A DNA stretch of 64,000 nucleotides from Hirundichthys speculiger (taxonomy: Eukaryota > Chordata > Actinopteri > Beloniformes > Exocoetidae): positions 2,108,001 to 2,172,000 of the forward strand of contig JAGFBZ010002260.1 in NCBI GenBank assembly GCA_018398805.1, written 5' to 3'. Positions 23,947-36,659 of the stretch are shown piece after piece (the stretch's first letter is position 1; the number at the start of each line of letters is the position of its first letter). Below the pieces are notes generated by a model. It was not told the DNA's origin. It worked only from the letters and a program-made list of their open reading frames with translations, and searched no databases. Position numbers and translations under genes: made by a program.

Positions 23947-26357
23947 TGTCGTCTTCAATAAATAATAAGTCTCATGTGGAATTCAATACTTATTTCTCCC
24001 TAAGTGCCATCTAAAGGCTGGCCATCAATACAGCTCTTAATTAGCTTAAGACCTCACTTTTCTTTCTAAAACTAAAATTTCATATCTGTTCAGTTGTATG
24101 TACGGGGCTCTCATAGGTGGAAATGAAACCATAGGAGGTTAGAAGCTGTTCTTTTGAGAAAGCCTGCATAAACTTCCAGAAGCCTAAACATTTTATTGAC
24201 ACAAGGGCCAGTGTGAGACGCTTCAAGTCCCCCCCCATCCCCCCACCACCACAGCATTACACAACAGCACACCAAATGTTTTCAAGGCGTGTTTAGATGT
24301 TTGTACAGGAAGCACACGAAGCTTCGTCCTCTCCTTTTTGCCTGATTCATTCGTCTGCCTCAGTTAATTAATACTGTTAACGTGGCACCGCTTCAACGAT
24401 CAAACGTGTAGTACAAAAAAAAAAACACAATGGCAGCCTGTAATAAACACATCTCTGTTGCAGGTAGAAATGAAAATAGACCATGTTATCTGAGGAGGAG
24501 GCAGATGTGCCATCGGCGTGCGTTAGGAGCGGGTGAAGAAATTAGCGGTGACAGCGATGTATGCTCTCCATTTATAGGCGTCTCACAGGACAGGCGGGAA
24601 AGACAACAGAGGGGGGGCACAAAGGGAGATGAGAAGGAGGAATGAAGAAAAGAGATGAGAGATACGATGCAAAAAACAAAAGGAGGGAGATTACGAGATA
24701 GTTTACTGCAAAGGAACCTCGCAAAATCAATTCCTATTATATGGGCAGTGATAACGTCTCCTCATTTCCTGTCTGTCAAGAGTTCTTCTGCACACATCAG
24801 TGTCTGCGCTTCGCCTTTACAACACCAGGAACAGAGAACAAAAGAGGAGAAGAGACGAGAACAAGTGGATGGCTCTCATCTCTGCCACCTCTGATTTCTG
24901 CAAGAATTACAGCTAGTTAAGAGGGAAACGAGTCAGGCATTAGTGTCAGGAGCAGCCTCGGCAAGATCGACAAGATCCAGTGCTATAAACGTTTCAAAGT
25001 GGTGTGGAGCAGTAAAAGCTTACGTGCACTAATCCATATCAATGACACATCAGGCATTTAGAGTCAGCCATTGTTTGGAAATTAGTTGTCTGAAGCAGCA
25101 AAAACCGTAAAACATAGAGCAGAAATCATAAAAGTGAAAAGGAAATATCTCGTTTGAAAAAGAACCAGCAGGTGTAAAGAACTGCAACACCGGTACGTAC
25201 CGTCACAGCAACCCACCGACACAAACGGGACCGTACGGGTTAAGAAGCTACGCTTACAACACACATGGGCGTAGTAGTGATCTGTAAGGTCACTGACATT
25301 TTGTTAAAATTTAAAAAAAAGCCATGCAACTTTCCAATAACGTGCATGGACAGGCAGTAAAGTCTGCACATGACCTCTCACGAAGCTCGCACTCCCTGAA
25401 TAACCAAGAGACAATGTTCTCATTGCTCTGACTCTGCCGAAGGGCACTTTACTTTACTCGAGTGGAAATGAAAGCGCATAAAACACATTCCCCATTACAG
25501 CACGGGGGGGTGGGGTGGGGGAGAGACAGGCAAAAATATTCCAATGTTATGCAAGGGAGAGTGCTCAGGGCACGGCACAAGTCTTTCCCGTATGCTAATT
25601 CAACATCATTAAATGTCATCAATAATGCATTTACTTGAAGTTGGTATCACAATAAATCCCATTAGTGCTGTAGATAGTAAAGATGAATAATGGCCAAGTG
25701 TTCCCCGGTTGTTTAGTTCCTCATTTATTTTCTAATTCCAACAAACTTTAAACACACATATGATGACGCAAATCTCCATGGAAACAAGTCTAATTATACC
25801 CAACGAAGCCACCTCAATGCAGAAGAAACCGCATTCAGAATCAAAAGTGAGCACTCGAAGCTTCCACTCTGTGGTACAGATATAGTACAGATGTAGTACA
25901 GATTTTGGCTTTGCAGCATCTCGAACTGATTGGGCAAAAACAATTCAACCACAAGCGTATCAGTCCAATCAGGAGGTTTTGTTACCTTCAGATGCCGCTG
26001 CAGATCCTGAAAATGAAGCATGTTTTTTTAATCTGGACATGAGGACTTCTGTCAACTTGGTTAAGTTTACTATTTACCTTCTGTCTTAAGAATGTCAACC
26101 ATTTAAACCCTTATCCAATAAAAGATGACTGAAAACCATCAGTGTGACGCAGACCGATGGCAAAGTTTATGCTAAAAGATTTGCAGCCGTTCGTTCTAGG
26201 TGGTAACCAACTTCATAAACATCAGCTAATAAAAGCTACCACTCGGTTCAGAGCAAAGTTATTAGCCGATGACTGAAAACATGGTGACAACGGTGTTGAC
26301 AGCCAGAGATACCAGATCATGCGTATGGCCTTTAATTAAGCATCATTCCTTTTTCCT
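23947..26357. other. Unique noncoding stretch
   Basis: No gene recognised. Short C-runs lie at about 24231-24245 and a G-rich stretch at about 25505-25521. Open frames are short and overlapping. Confidence 0.4.
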
Positions 26358-26365
26358 GTGGGACC

Positions 26366-27534
26366 TAGGGATGTAACCTTATGGAAAACTTGATACACCG
26401 ATTATATGGACCAAATTATCACAGTTTACGATATTATCGCTGTAGTCTTAATTGCTGTACAAATGTCCAAAAACACATACATTCAAATAATTTCACTAAA
26501 TCTTGTGATTTTCTTGTCATACTAAAGCATCAGAAGCCAAAGTTTTATCAACGTGAAACTTTGACATTAAAGGGCAAACAACTGGTACAGAAAGAGATTT
26601 TATTTTAAATGAACAAAATAAATAACAGGAACAAAGCTAATTTGTCTGCTGCAAGTTTAAATAAACACTTTAACAACCATAGTAGGTCAAAATATGAAAA
26701 CAATTATCAGGAACAAAAATTATAGTGCAAGTTCAAATGAAATAAACTTTGGACTTTAAGCTGAACCTTGAATAAGTATAAATGTGCAAATAAAGAAACA
26801 TTTGTATTGAAGCCAAATATGTTATGAATTGTAGTTCACTCTGTGTGTCTGTGGGTGTCGCTGTGTTGTTACCTGAGGGTCAGGTATAAAGGTAGCTGCC
26901 TGTTATTGGTTAGGTGTTTGACCCAGAAGGACAAAAGGTTTTTGACCGCTGTGGCGCTAACTGCCGGCGTTATGGTTGTCGGATCAGTTAATGGAATAAA
27001 TTAATATTTTAACTGCATCAGAAGAACATCGTTCCGGTCATTTATCGATCAACACGCCACGGTCACGTTTACGAAATACGAGTTAGCGAAGCGCGTCAAC
27101 CAGGTTACTGTTGGTCAAACATCTCAGTAGTTTGAAGCATTAGCCTTAGCTCCTTCAAGTTGCTTGTACAAATTACAATAAAAATGTAAAAAAGTGCTCT
27201 GCAGACAGGATAACTGTCCTCCACCAGTTGTCCCTCTGCATTCTTAAAATAAACTAAATATGCCCAGACCTTGGATTTCGTCCTTTTAGTGGGTTGGTAA
27301 ATGTCCTACGTGCTATCACCACTTTCCGCCATGCTTACGTTATGCTACCTGTGTTAGAAGCTACATATTCACGAGAGACACAGTCACGAGTCGCTCACAG
27401 ACTTGAATGAGGCTGATATTACATATCCTGGTAATCGACCGTAATAATGAGATTAAGTCAAACACAAACGGTAATCGTTATTGCGTAAGATTTTACCGCC
27501 CTTTACCGTAATACCGGTAACCGTTCCATCCCTA
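26366..27534 (-). mobile_element. hAT deletion derivative with BED-finger remnant, copy 1
   Basis: The 1,169-bp element begins TAGGGATGTAACC and ends GGTAACCGTTCCATCCCTA. A perfect 8-bp duplication GTGGGACC flanks it (26358-26365 and 27535-27542). It carries a broken start of a hAT transposase on the minus strand (listed separately) and otherwise 3'-region sequence, so most of the transposase gene is deleted. A second copy lies inverted at 30685-31775. Together they show this was a mobilised deletion derivative, not independent decay. Confidence 0.93.
27165..27332 (-). pseudogene. hAT transposase N-terminus, BED zinc-finger exon (broken)
   Basis: Read on the minus strand from ATG 27332: MAESGDST, then TAG at codon 9, then DIYQPTKRTKSKVWAYLVYFKNAEG and QLVEDSYPVCR, then a disrupted stretch before CTSNLKEL. 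The order K.SKVW..F....EG......Y.VC.......TSNL is the BED-type zinc finger that heads many hAT transposases and binds the element's own ends. The first cysteine pair is incomplete and the final His residues are lost. With the nonsense codon this cannot make protein. The plus copy at 30888 has CAG where this one has TAG. Confidence 0.75.
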
Positions 27535-27542
27535 GTGGGACC

Positions 27543-28640
27543 ATGTCTGTTTGTCTTTGTACTAAACAATCATCATCTTTAATAGCTGATAAATCCTTTC
27601 ACACACTTACTTGTGATGTCTTAATGTAAAGCTTTACCGATGAACAGCATCAATACTGATAAGATCACACTGACATTCATACCGAGTCAAGTCTGTCTGC
27701 TTGATTTTTATACTGAAAACATATAAAACATAAAAAACATTAAACTGAAGTCAAGATTTGCAGCTAGACATCTTATGACTGATCCCAGATGGACAGAAGC
27801 TCGTTTCACTGAGTCGAGGCTCAGCTCAGTATGTAACTGTCGGTGTCTCTATATTACAGCTCGATGCTGAGGGTGGAATGCAGTAATCCTGTTTTTATTG
27901 GAATGGGATATAAGAAGAAACTATATAAAACAGGCCTAAGCCCCTCTTACAGAGAAAAAGCTTTTATTCATGCAGCTTACTCTGCATGCGGGGGTTCATG
28001 AGTGTGAGGATACGGGTCCATCTCCGTTACCTATTACCAAACTTGTCAGGACCAGAAATCATCAAGTAGATCCAAAGCCTGGTCCCAAATGACGCAAAGG
28101 GTCTTTTTATTCAGGCTCCTACTTGAGCTATGTAGGGGCTGCGAACTGAAGTTGGATCTAGATCAGGCATTACCGGATGAAGGTTAATGCTCCAGCTGGG
28201 TCTCAGCTGTTCACAGGCAACAGAAGTCAAAGCAATGTCCGCTAAGTAAAGCCGGACGAGCCACGCTGCGAAATCTGTGTCCATCTACTCAGCCTGCCAG
28301 GTCCGAAGCTAAAAGGTCACAACGCAGGCTCTGCTCAGGTAAACACTGGCCTTCGCTGTCGAGCTGAGAATCACATTCCTCCCAGAACTTGCTTAGCACA
28401 CTTTGATCTTTTCAGGAAAACTGCAAAAACCCACCCACGCTCTTCCTCGAAGTGTGCCGGTGGGAGCGAGATTAAAGCCACGACGTAGGATGGTGGACTT
28501 TAGGGGGTGTCAGTAAATGAACATGATCGCACACGAAACAGTTTCAGCTCATCGGCGCAATTGTCCTTGTTTGGACACAAATGCAAATGTCTTTTAGGAG
28601 AGAAGACAAAGACTGAGTTTACGTTTGATCTGTTGTAAAT
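27543..28640. other. Unique noncoding stretch
   Basis: No gene, RNA gene or transposon recognised here. Confidence 0.45.
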
Positions 28641-28642
28641 TA

Positions 28643-29411
28643 CCGTATTTTCTGGACTATAAAGCGCACCTGAATATAAGCCGCACCCACTAAAATTTAA
28701 ACTAAATATATATTTTGTCACATATACGCCACACCGGACTGTAAGCCGCTGGTATCCAGGCTGAGAAATAAGATATTTACATCGAAAGATTTTGTACCGT
28801 AAGTGTTTATTCACATACCTGAACTGATGGTTTTATTCATTTTCCTCCTGTACACTAAAACCAAGGTGCTTTATTTTTCCTCCTCCTGTGCACTGAAACC
28901 ACCCCACACAGCAAAGACATCCAGAACGGACCCGTGAAACGGACCCGTATCGGGGTCCACTTGCACTCAGTGACGGATCCGGTTTGGAGCCGGATCGCGG
29001 ACCCGCTGGCTCCACGATGCGTCCGGTCCGCATCTGCGATTAAAACCTTACCTCTGCGGCAGGTCCGCTCAGAACCCGGAAATCCGCGGGGTAACCAACA
29101 AACTGACTGGACAAACTGATAAATCAAGGTGTGTCTGAGTAGCTACAATGGTCAGACACACCTGGATTAATCAGTTTATCCAATAATAATAGGTATTAAT
29201 GCTCACAAAATGAATGTAGAGTAGCATAGCCAACATAGGCTAATTAACAAAAACAGAATAGCCTTTAACTACTTGAATTGTTGTTTTGCACTTCCTGCTA
29301 GAGCGCCCCCTGAGGGCTGAAGAAAAATTAATAGAAAAGCCACATCTCTGTATAAGCCTCATGGTTTAAAGCGTTGGACAAAAGTAGCGGCTTATAGTCC
29401 GAAAAATACAG
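28643..29411 (+). mobile_element. TA-flanked MITE of the CTATAAGCCGC type
   Basis: The left end CCGTATTTTCTGGACTATAAAGCGC and the right end GCGGCTTATAGTCCG AAAAATACAG are inverted partners. TA lies outside both (28641-28642 and 29412-29413). Similar termini are very common in fish genomes. The interior includes a duplicated segment TTTTCCTCCTG...CACTAAAACCA (about 28839 and 28876), a GC-rich GGACCCG-rich block (about 28925-29085), and a long hairpin at 29109-29181. No transposase frame. Confidence 0.78.
29109..29181. repeat. Long near-perfect hairpin
   Basis: Arms at 29109-29138 and 29152-29181 pair at 27 of 30 positions around a 13-base loop. The arms carry GGTGTGTCTGA and TCAGACACACC at the loop-proximal end. 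It lies inside the MITE at 28643-29411. This is miRNA-precursor-like geometry, but also what a small nested palindromic insertion would leave. Confidence 0.85.
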
Positions 29412-29413
29412 TA

Positions 29414-30676
29414 TTTGCTCTGATAGCCAGACTGTGGCGGGTTTGAAGGCTCCCTGATGTTACGCTTCAAAAGCGACGGTGCCGTGGAGGAGCTGGATAA
29501 GAAAGGGAGAAAAGTCTCGGAGGGATAAAAAAATGACTTCGGTTTTACAGGGTGTAAGATGGGAGCATAAACGCTTTTGAAAAGAGACCACAGGTGTGCT
29601 GGTGGACGTGAAGGCGATGGTCTGAAACCTCCTTCTGTAAAGGTTTCAGCAGGATAGGGAAGGTGTTTTTTTTTTATCCCACATGCTCTTCATCCCCACT
29701 GAACTGGTATCTTGGGGGGGGTTACTTTCTTCATGAGCCTTCGTTCCATGTTCGAAAGGAAGGAGGGGGGAAAAAAAACATGAGGATGCAGAAAAAGTAG
29801 AAAGGAGTGAACAGAATAGAGAGAGTGGCCAAACGTAACCAGAACACAAAACGTTAATAGAAAAGACATAGAAAGGAGCCCTCCACGGTCCTGTTTGCCA
29901 GGGTCATTGTGGATTCCCATTGACCACGAGGACGGCCCTCCACTTCACCGTTAACAAACCCTTGCCTTGTAAAGCCTGGGAAAAGCCACCAGCCAGGAAG
30001 AATTTCTAGAAAGAGCGGATGAAAGCCCCCAGTAAAAAGTCGATTCCTGAAATAACACAGCGGCGTCGACGCAGCATCCCCCAATGCAGCAGGAACAGGA
30101 TAATTATTCGTTCTCTTGCTTAATTTTGTTAGCTGTGAACAAGAATAAAGTCGGCGCGTGCACCTCTATAATAAAAAAAAAAAAAAACGTACACGAATGA
30201 AAGCGGGGGAAAAGGGAGAAAAGTAAATAAATTAAAAAGCCTGATGAAACAGGAAACCGGCAAGTCAGCACTCCTGCCAGAGAACGGGATCAGGTGGAGG
30301 TGTGTGTGTGGGCGGAAGAGAAAAGATATTTCTATCAGCTCTCACTCAAGCAGAAAAGACCCTGAGCAGTCTGAACGCTGCTATCCTCACACGTCTTGTG
30401 TACATTATAGTCGCACCGCATGTGCACACATGATTCAAATGGACATAAAATACAGAGAAGGGGGAAAAACCCTCTATTTCATCATATTAAGTGAATTCTA
30501 AGATACTAGATGTTTAAACTGCCGCTGTATGAATAAGTAAACGGGATGGGTGCTAATGGCTCTCTCATGATTTGACTCTTGATGACACAATTAGACTCAG
30601 AACCAACAGTAATTTTAAAGAGAGAATTCTGATTCAGAAAAAAGAAACTCCAGATAGTTTTAATCTTTTGACTCGT
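29414..30676. other. Unique noncoding stretch
   Basis: No gene recognised. Poly-A of about 16 lies at 30172-30186 and a TGTGTGTG tract near 30301. Confidence 0.4.
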
Positions 30677-30684
30677 GTCCCCTG

Positions 30685-31775
30685 TAGGAATGGAACAGGT
30701 TACCAGTATTACGGTGAAGCGTGGTACAATTTTACGCGATAACGATTACCATTTATGTTTGACTTTATCTCATTATCGCGGTCGATTACTTGGATATGTA
30801 ATATCAGCCTCATTCAAGTCTGCGAGTGACTTGCGACTGTGTCTCACGTGAATTTCTAGCTTGTAGCATTGGTATTGTAACATAAGCATGGCGGAAAGTG
30901 GTGATAGCACGCAGGACATTTACCAACCCACTAAAAGGACAAAGTCCAAGGTCTGGGCATATTTTTTTTTTTTTTAATGCAGAAGGAACAACTGGTGGAG
31001 GACATTTTATTGTAATTTGTACAAGCAACTTGAGGGAGCTAAGCCTAATGCTTCAAGCTACTGAGATGTTTGATCAAGATTAACCTGGTCAACGCACTTC
31101 GCTAACTCACATTTCGTAAACGTTAATGTTGCGTGTTGATCAAAAAATAAACCGGAACGATGTTCTTCTGATGCAGTTAAAATATTAATTTATTCCATTA
31201 ACTGATCCGACACCCATGACGCCGGCAGTTAGCGCCACAGCGGTCAAAAACCTTTTTCCCTTCCGGGTCAAACACCTAACCAATAACAGGCAGCTACCTT
31301 TATACCTGACCCTCAGGTAACAACACAGCGACACCCACAGACACACAGAGTGAAATATAATTCATGACAACATATGTGGCTCCTATACAACTGTTTCTTT
31401 ATTTGCACATTTATACTTATTTAAGGTTCAGCTTAAAGTCCAAAGTTTATTTCATTTGATGTTGCACGATAATTTTTGTTCTTGATAATTGTTTGCATAT
31501 TTTGACCTACTGTGGTTGTTAAAGTGTTTATTTACATTTGCACCAGACAAATTAGCTTTGTTTTCCCTTTTGATGTGAAAGTTTCATTTTGATAAAATTT
31601 TGGCTTCTGATGTTTTAGTAGGACAAGAAAATCACAAGATTTGGTGAAATTATTCAAGTGTATGTGTTTTTTGGACATTTGTACAGCAATTAAGAATACT
31701 GCAATACTATCAAAAACCATGATAATTTGGTCAATATAATCGAGATATCAAATTTTCTATATTGTTACATCGCTC
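30685..31775 (+). mobile_element. hAT deletion derivative with BED-finger remnant, copy 2
   Basis: The 1,091-bp element begins TAGGAATGGAACAGGTTACC and ends TTGTTACATCGCTC. The flanks GTCCCCTG (30677-30684) and GTCCACTG (31776-31783) agree at 7 of 8. It aligns end to end with the minus-oriented copy at 26366-27534, including the BED exon, the TTTGACCGCTGTGGCGC region and the terminal AATTTGGTCC-type segment. It is more diverged at both termini. The two copies form an inverted pair about 3.15 kb apart. Confidence 0.9.
30888..31080 (+). pseudogene. hAT transposase N-terminus, BED zinc-finger exon (broken)
   Basis: Starts ATG at 30888: MAESGDSTQDIYQPTKRTKS, then KVWAYF followed by a run of Phe codons from a T15 expansion (about 30962-30976) that shifts the frame. 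NAEG...GG then corresponds to NAEGQLVED of the other copy, and CTSNLRELSLMLQATEMFDQ follows at about 31019-31078. The start and first 26 codons are intact, unlike copy 1. The poly-T slippage and loss of the Cys-containing YPVC segment inactivate the finger. No further transposase exons remain. Confidence 0.75.
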
Positions 31776-31783
31776 GTCCACTG

Positions 31784-34700
31784 AGCTGCAGCACAAACAT
31801 CATGACAGTTAGCAGGTTTTGGGGGGAAAAGACAGAGAGAGGTATGGAAGTGAGTCATGGTACCTTTTTTTTTAATGTTGGTTAAAGGAAAAGAAAAAAT
31901 TTGAAGGTAGGAAACTGACCAAAGTTATTAATACATGTATAGGCGACATCCAGTGAAATAAGGTGTAAATTAAAGATCATTAGTGATAACAGCAGGTGGA
32001 TGGTGCCTCCTTTAGACAGAGCCAAGCTCAGTGTTCCTCTTATGTGACTCAAAATCAGACGTCATCTTTGACTGATTTCTCTCCAGCGCTCTGTGGTCAA
32101 CTCAAGCGAGGATGATTAATAGGACATCACACTCATTTTTGTACCCCTACTTGTTCCAACGCGTCCAGCTGGAGCCTTTCCCAGCATGCACACAGAAAAA
32201 AAGAGCGGCCCGTTGTACAAAAAAGTGTCCAGACCACCTGCACACACACACAAACCAGCCACTAACCTGATGCTCATACATAAAAGAAAACAAAGGGAGA
32301 ATGCAGAAACCTCAGACAGCTCGAGGTCGTCGCTGAGCACACGATTTCTATACATGAGGCAACACTGAGGCACACACTGTAACCCTGGATGCTGCAATCA
32401 TGGGTAGAAGCTATGAATCAGCAGGAATATGTGTTTACAGACCCTTACTAAATGCAATACTGATAAAGAGCAAACTATCTCCCAGCACTAAAACCTGACC
32501 TTTTCTTACTGAAGTCTGATAATGGCACTGGCCTCAAAGGAGCAAAACAAAATATATAAATATACCTTTGAGATAAATCCTTTTTCAGACAGTTATATTA
32601 CACAGAACACGTATAATTACAAATATCGAAAATCTTTCAGCGGTGGTCTTCTTAAAGGGGAGAGTATTTCCCTTCAGGAACTTTCCATTGAGCTCTATTA
32701 AATGAAATTAGAATAAAGCTTCTAAAAAAAACCCAAAAAAACCAAATGCAATGCAAACATACAGTATATAACTATACAATTAGAATATTACAGAATGATT
32801 GAAATAATTTACATTCGATCCTTAAACATCAGTGGCTGTGCATAAAATATTCCTCTTTACTCACAGTGAATCACATAATGTGTTCAACATTTTGCAGCAC
32901 AATCCAAATATGCAGAGTTGTTACAGCCCAGAGAGCACAATCAATGTATCCCATAATGCACCACAAAAAGTATTGCAAAACTGTCAGTAGGCGTCAACTG
33001 ACTTATCGGTCAGCCGATTAATCGGGCAGCTGATTAAATCGGACTGATTACTGGCTTTTTGTAGTAATCGGCATTCGCTGATAGCTTAAAATAATTCGCT
33101 GGTTAACAGACAGGCTCATCTGTGAGCAGCCCTGTGCCGCGACACTGGTGTCTGCAGGTAGGTAACCAGCAACGTTTACTTGTCCAAAAGATGTAAAAAG
33201 TAATGTCTTAGCTTCTTATCAAGACTTTAACTTTTACACTCAGAGCCTTATATATGCATTTTTTTTTAGGTAGGAAATGTAACTTTTAGATAGAAAATGC
33301 AAAAAGCGTGCACTTCTTCATTAGTCTTAGACAGGCTCCACATGGCCATCTTTGGCATTTATACTTGAGCGTTATTTACACTGTAATAACCCCACCAACC
33401 ACCAGAGGGCAGTGCAGGTTCTTCTTGTAGCGGTGTAGCTCGCATCACCAAGTTTCTTTTTGTTTACTTCTTTTCCGTAGCTCAGAAACAGCAATGGAGC
33501 TAATGAAGTCTATTTTGTGTGAACTGGCACTGATAAATGTTGGGCATCAGTTGTTTTTAGATTTTGCGGTAAACTATCGTTCTTCCCGACCTGAAAACAT
33601 CAACGTAGTGGTAGCAGCAGGAAATATGAAGACAAAGAAGAATGAATCTACCAATCACATTTCTTGCCGTCCAGGTCGATGCGACGTGCAGTTACATTTG
33701 AAATAAGATGCACGTTTAAATCTGGTATAAATCAGATATAAATCAGCCTTCAGTGTTCTACACTTGCTTAATTCTGTTTTTTTTTTTTTTTTTTTTTTTT
33801 ATTGCCAGTGAGTGGAAGCATTATCTTTTGAACTAAAACGGTTGATGTTTCTCTCAGAAACAAAACCTGCTGAAGCAACAATAAAAGTTTTCAGTTTTTT
33901 ATCAAAAATGATGGAATATAATTATGTAAATAATAAATATTACTTAGATTTTTTTTCCACTTGATATTTGTATTACATACCATCAAACGGGGAAACATAC
34001 TTTTTATTTAAATTTATATTTATTACAAGCCGGCCTATTTGATGGCATAATAAAAGTATTATATAACTGATTAGAAGCAACTTACTATCACACACCTTCA
34101 CCATATGCATGTTAGACTGTGTTATGTACTCTATTGTAAAGCCTTCAAGTTGTAATTTTATAGAGCCAGATGAACCTGGATTTATAACAAAAATAAGAAT
34201 TTAATTAGGAATATAATTAAATTCTGTGGGATGATCTTAAAAGTTCAACGTCTCTTTTTTCTCCCCAAAATGCACAGAACAACTCAAAGGGAGGCTTTCT
34301 TTCTGGATGCAAACTCGTGCACTCATTAACTCCCATGTGAAGTTTGAAACTTTTAAAAACCTTGAATTTTGCAGCCCTAATGAGAGCCCAAACATAATCC
34401 ATCTATCCTTGCGGTCAACCGATTCATCCGCACGACCCCTTTAATCAGCGCTGAGAATGAATTATCCGTCTCTTCCGCTTCAGAACTATTGATAATGTGT
34501 AAGAGAGCCAAACCGTCAAATTCAGCTGATGAAAGTGGGTCTTGAAATGGCGATGTTTAGAACTTCCATCCATGAGAGCTAATAAACAATCCTCCCCACC
34601 AAACCAGTAGTTTGAGACGTAAATATGAAATATGACTCAGGCCCGTGCGTCACGGCCGCACTCCAGGAGAAATATATGCTAATATTTTAACACGGCCGCT

Positions 34701-36655
34701 CTGCAAATAAATGATTTCATGCATGGATGAGCACAGACTGACACCCTGAATATCATCACATCAGTGAGCAGGGCCTAAGTGACATCTTCATGTTGAAATA
34801 TCCCAGCCCTGTTGGGTGGCCGCTTTAATAGAGACTGAAAGGCGAGTTTAGGTGCATCGTTCATCATGATTACGGCTTCATCTCGCTCAGCTCCATCTTC
34901 CACAGACAGGTCTCTTTAACACGTTTCCAAAGGGCCATTCTTCAGAGGTGGTAATGTTCAGCAACCAATAAGTGCTGCTATTAAGCAGCCAGGGGCACTC
35001 TTGTCACATCTATAAACACACTGATGTCACTGCCAAAATGTTCCCAGACTGCCGGTGGGACGGAAGAAGCTGGCTCGGCAAACACTTCCACTTTACAGCC
35101 CCTGGAGTTATCTTTCTGTAATGTAATGGACCTCATATAATCTCAAGCTGCACTGAACAATCGCACTTCTTTGGAGCTTTTAGACCTGAGGCCATAATGT
35201 ATGTCAAAATCATTAAAAAAAACAACTACTGAGTGCATCTTATATCGATACAGATCAATAGCATTTTATTTTTATGGGATATGAGTCGAATATTTAAACG
35301 CATTTTAAAAAGCGCATCTTACATTCTTTTTTTATGTGTTTGTATTACTTTGACGGGGACTTGTTATCAAAAAGTGACCATAGCCTTTTTATATCTGCCC
35401 ATCATGCGGCATATGCTGTAACAAAAAAAAAATAACAAGAAACACCTAAATGGGTAAAATAAATAAGTAAAAATAATTTCAAGATGAACAAATTAACTGT
35501 GCTGATGGGCCAGACCACTGCAGCAGCAGACTGAGCGCTACGTCGCTGCCAAAATCCTTTCTGGAGTCGCATCTCCATTATGCAGAGAGCCGTGTTTTTG
35601 TTCTGCGTCCAATCAAGCAATCTGACTTTCAAATGTAATTTACATATAAAACTCTTTTTTTTTTTGGAAGGGGACCCGTGTTTCAGCCTCGTCTGAATAA
35701 GTTCTCCAGCTGCGAGGAAAGCCGTCTTAGAGATTCAGTATAAAACATTAGAAAACTCGTGGGTGTCAGATTTTTTTTTTTAGTCCAGAACAAGAAAAGT
35801 TAAAGACCAGAGATGAATCCTTAAATTGGAGCCTTTGAAACTGGCAGGCTCTCAGATCTTTCTTTAATCAGAAAAAAAAGAAAAAAACTGAAACTCAGAG
35901 AAGAAAAACCTTCAACTTTCTTTTATTTTGACAGAAACGAAGAGCTATAAAGGACCTACTGCCTCAGCGAAGAATTACTAAATAACTGGTTTCAAGTTGC
36001 AAATGTCCTCCTGACATGCAGTTTAAAAGCATTTTTACCAGTTTTTTACCAGACTGGTGAATTCTAGCGCAAAGATTTGATAACAGTCACTGTAAGAAAT
36101 GGAGGTACACTGTCTTTTAAAACGGAAGAATTTCCCCACAGAGGTTTTTGGATACACTTGATAATTAGTGCTCTGCCCTTAACCTTTCCAGCAGAGGGGA
36201 GCTGTAATAATTCCATTGATGCCTTTTCAAAACGAATTGCTGATGAACAAAGGAGTACTTAGACAACATGGCAGTAATCCACAGGGGACAAGAGCGAACC
36301 GAGGGGGCTACAAATGAGACCGCAAATACGTTTGGGCGCTTAACATTTAAATCATTACAGAAGCAGAGAAATGTTATTGTAGTATCAATGGCTTCATTTA
36401 TTCATCGAGTTGATGGCCCCGCTGATGATTAAAACATGACTTTATGCAAAACACGAGTTTGAAATAAATAAATAAATAAATGAGTGCGAGGAGCAAGTCA
36501 CAGAGGAGGCGGGATGGGAAGCCGGATGATTTAAGAGACAACTGGGTCAAGAAAAGCAAATGTGGAACAGGGGGCGACGGTGAAGATGAGGGGAAACGAG
36601 CGTCGTCCGATGGGAAGTGAAGCCTCGGAGGCCAGAAACGGAAGAGAGGACCATG
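31784..36655. other. Long unique noncoding stretch
   Basis: No gene recognised. A short stretch with repeated CCGATTAATCGG/ATCGGTCAGCC words (about 32997-33085) may be the edge of an old DNA element. A T24 run lies at 33777-33800. The part from about 34400 to 36400 has few repeats and balanced composition; it might contain conserved noncoding elements, but comparison with other species would be required. The ORF at 33494-33706 has no recognised domain. Confidence 0.4.
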
Positions 36656-36659
36656 CAGG

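Noticed and set aside
23698..23958. 86-codon minus frame shared with 4718-4954
   Set aside because: Shared because both are copies of the same MITE; the sequence is AT-rich repeat with no protein family signature.
32997..34425. Possible element with CCGATTAATCGG-type end and GGTCAACCGATTC at the far side
   Set aside because: The two segments are in direct, not inverted, orientation and no target duplication was found; only a short repeat-like stretch is mentioned.
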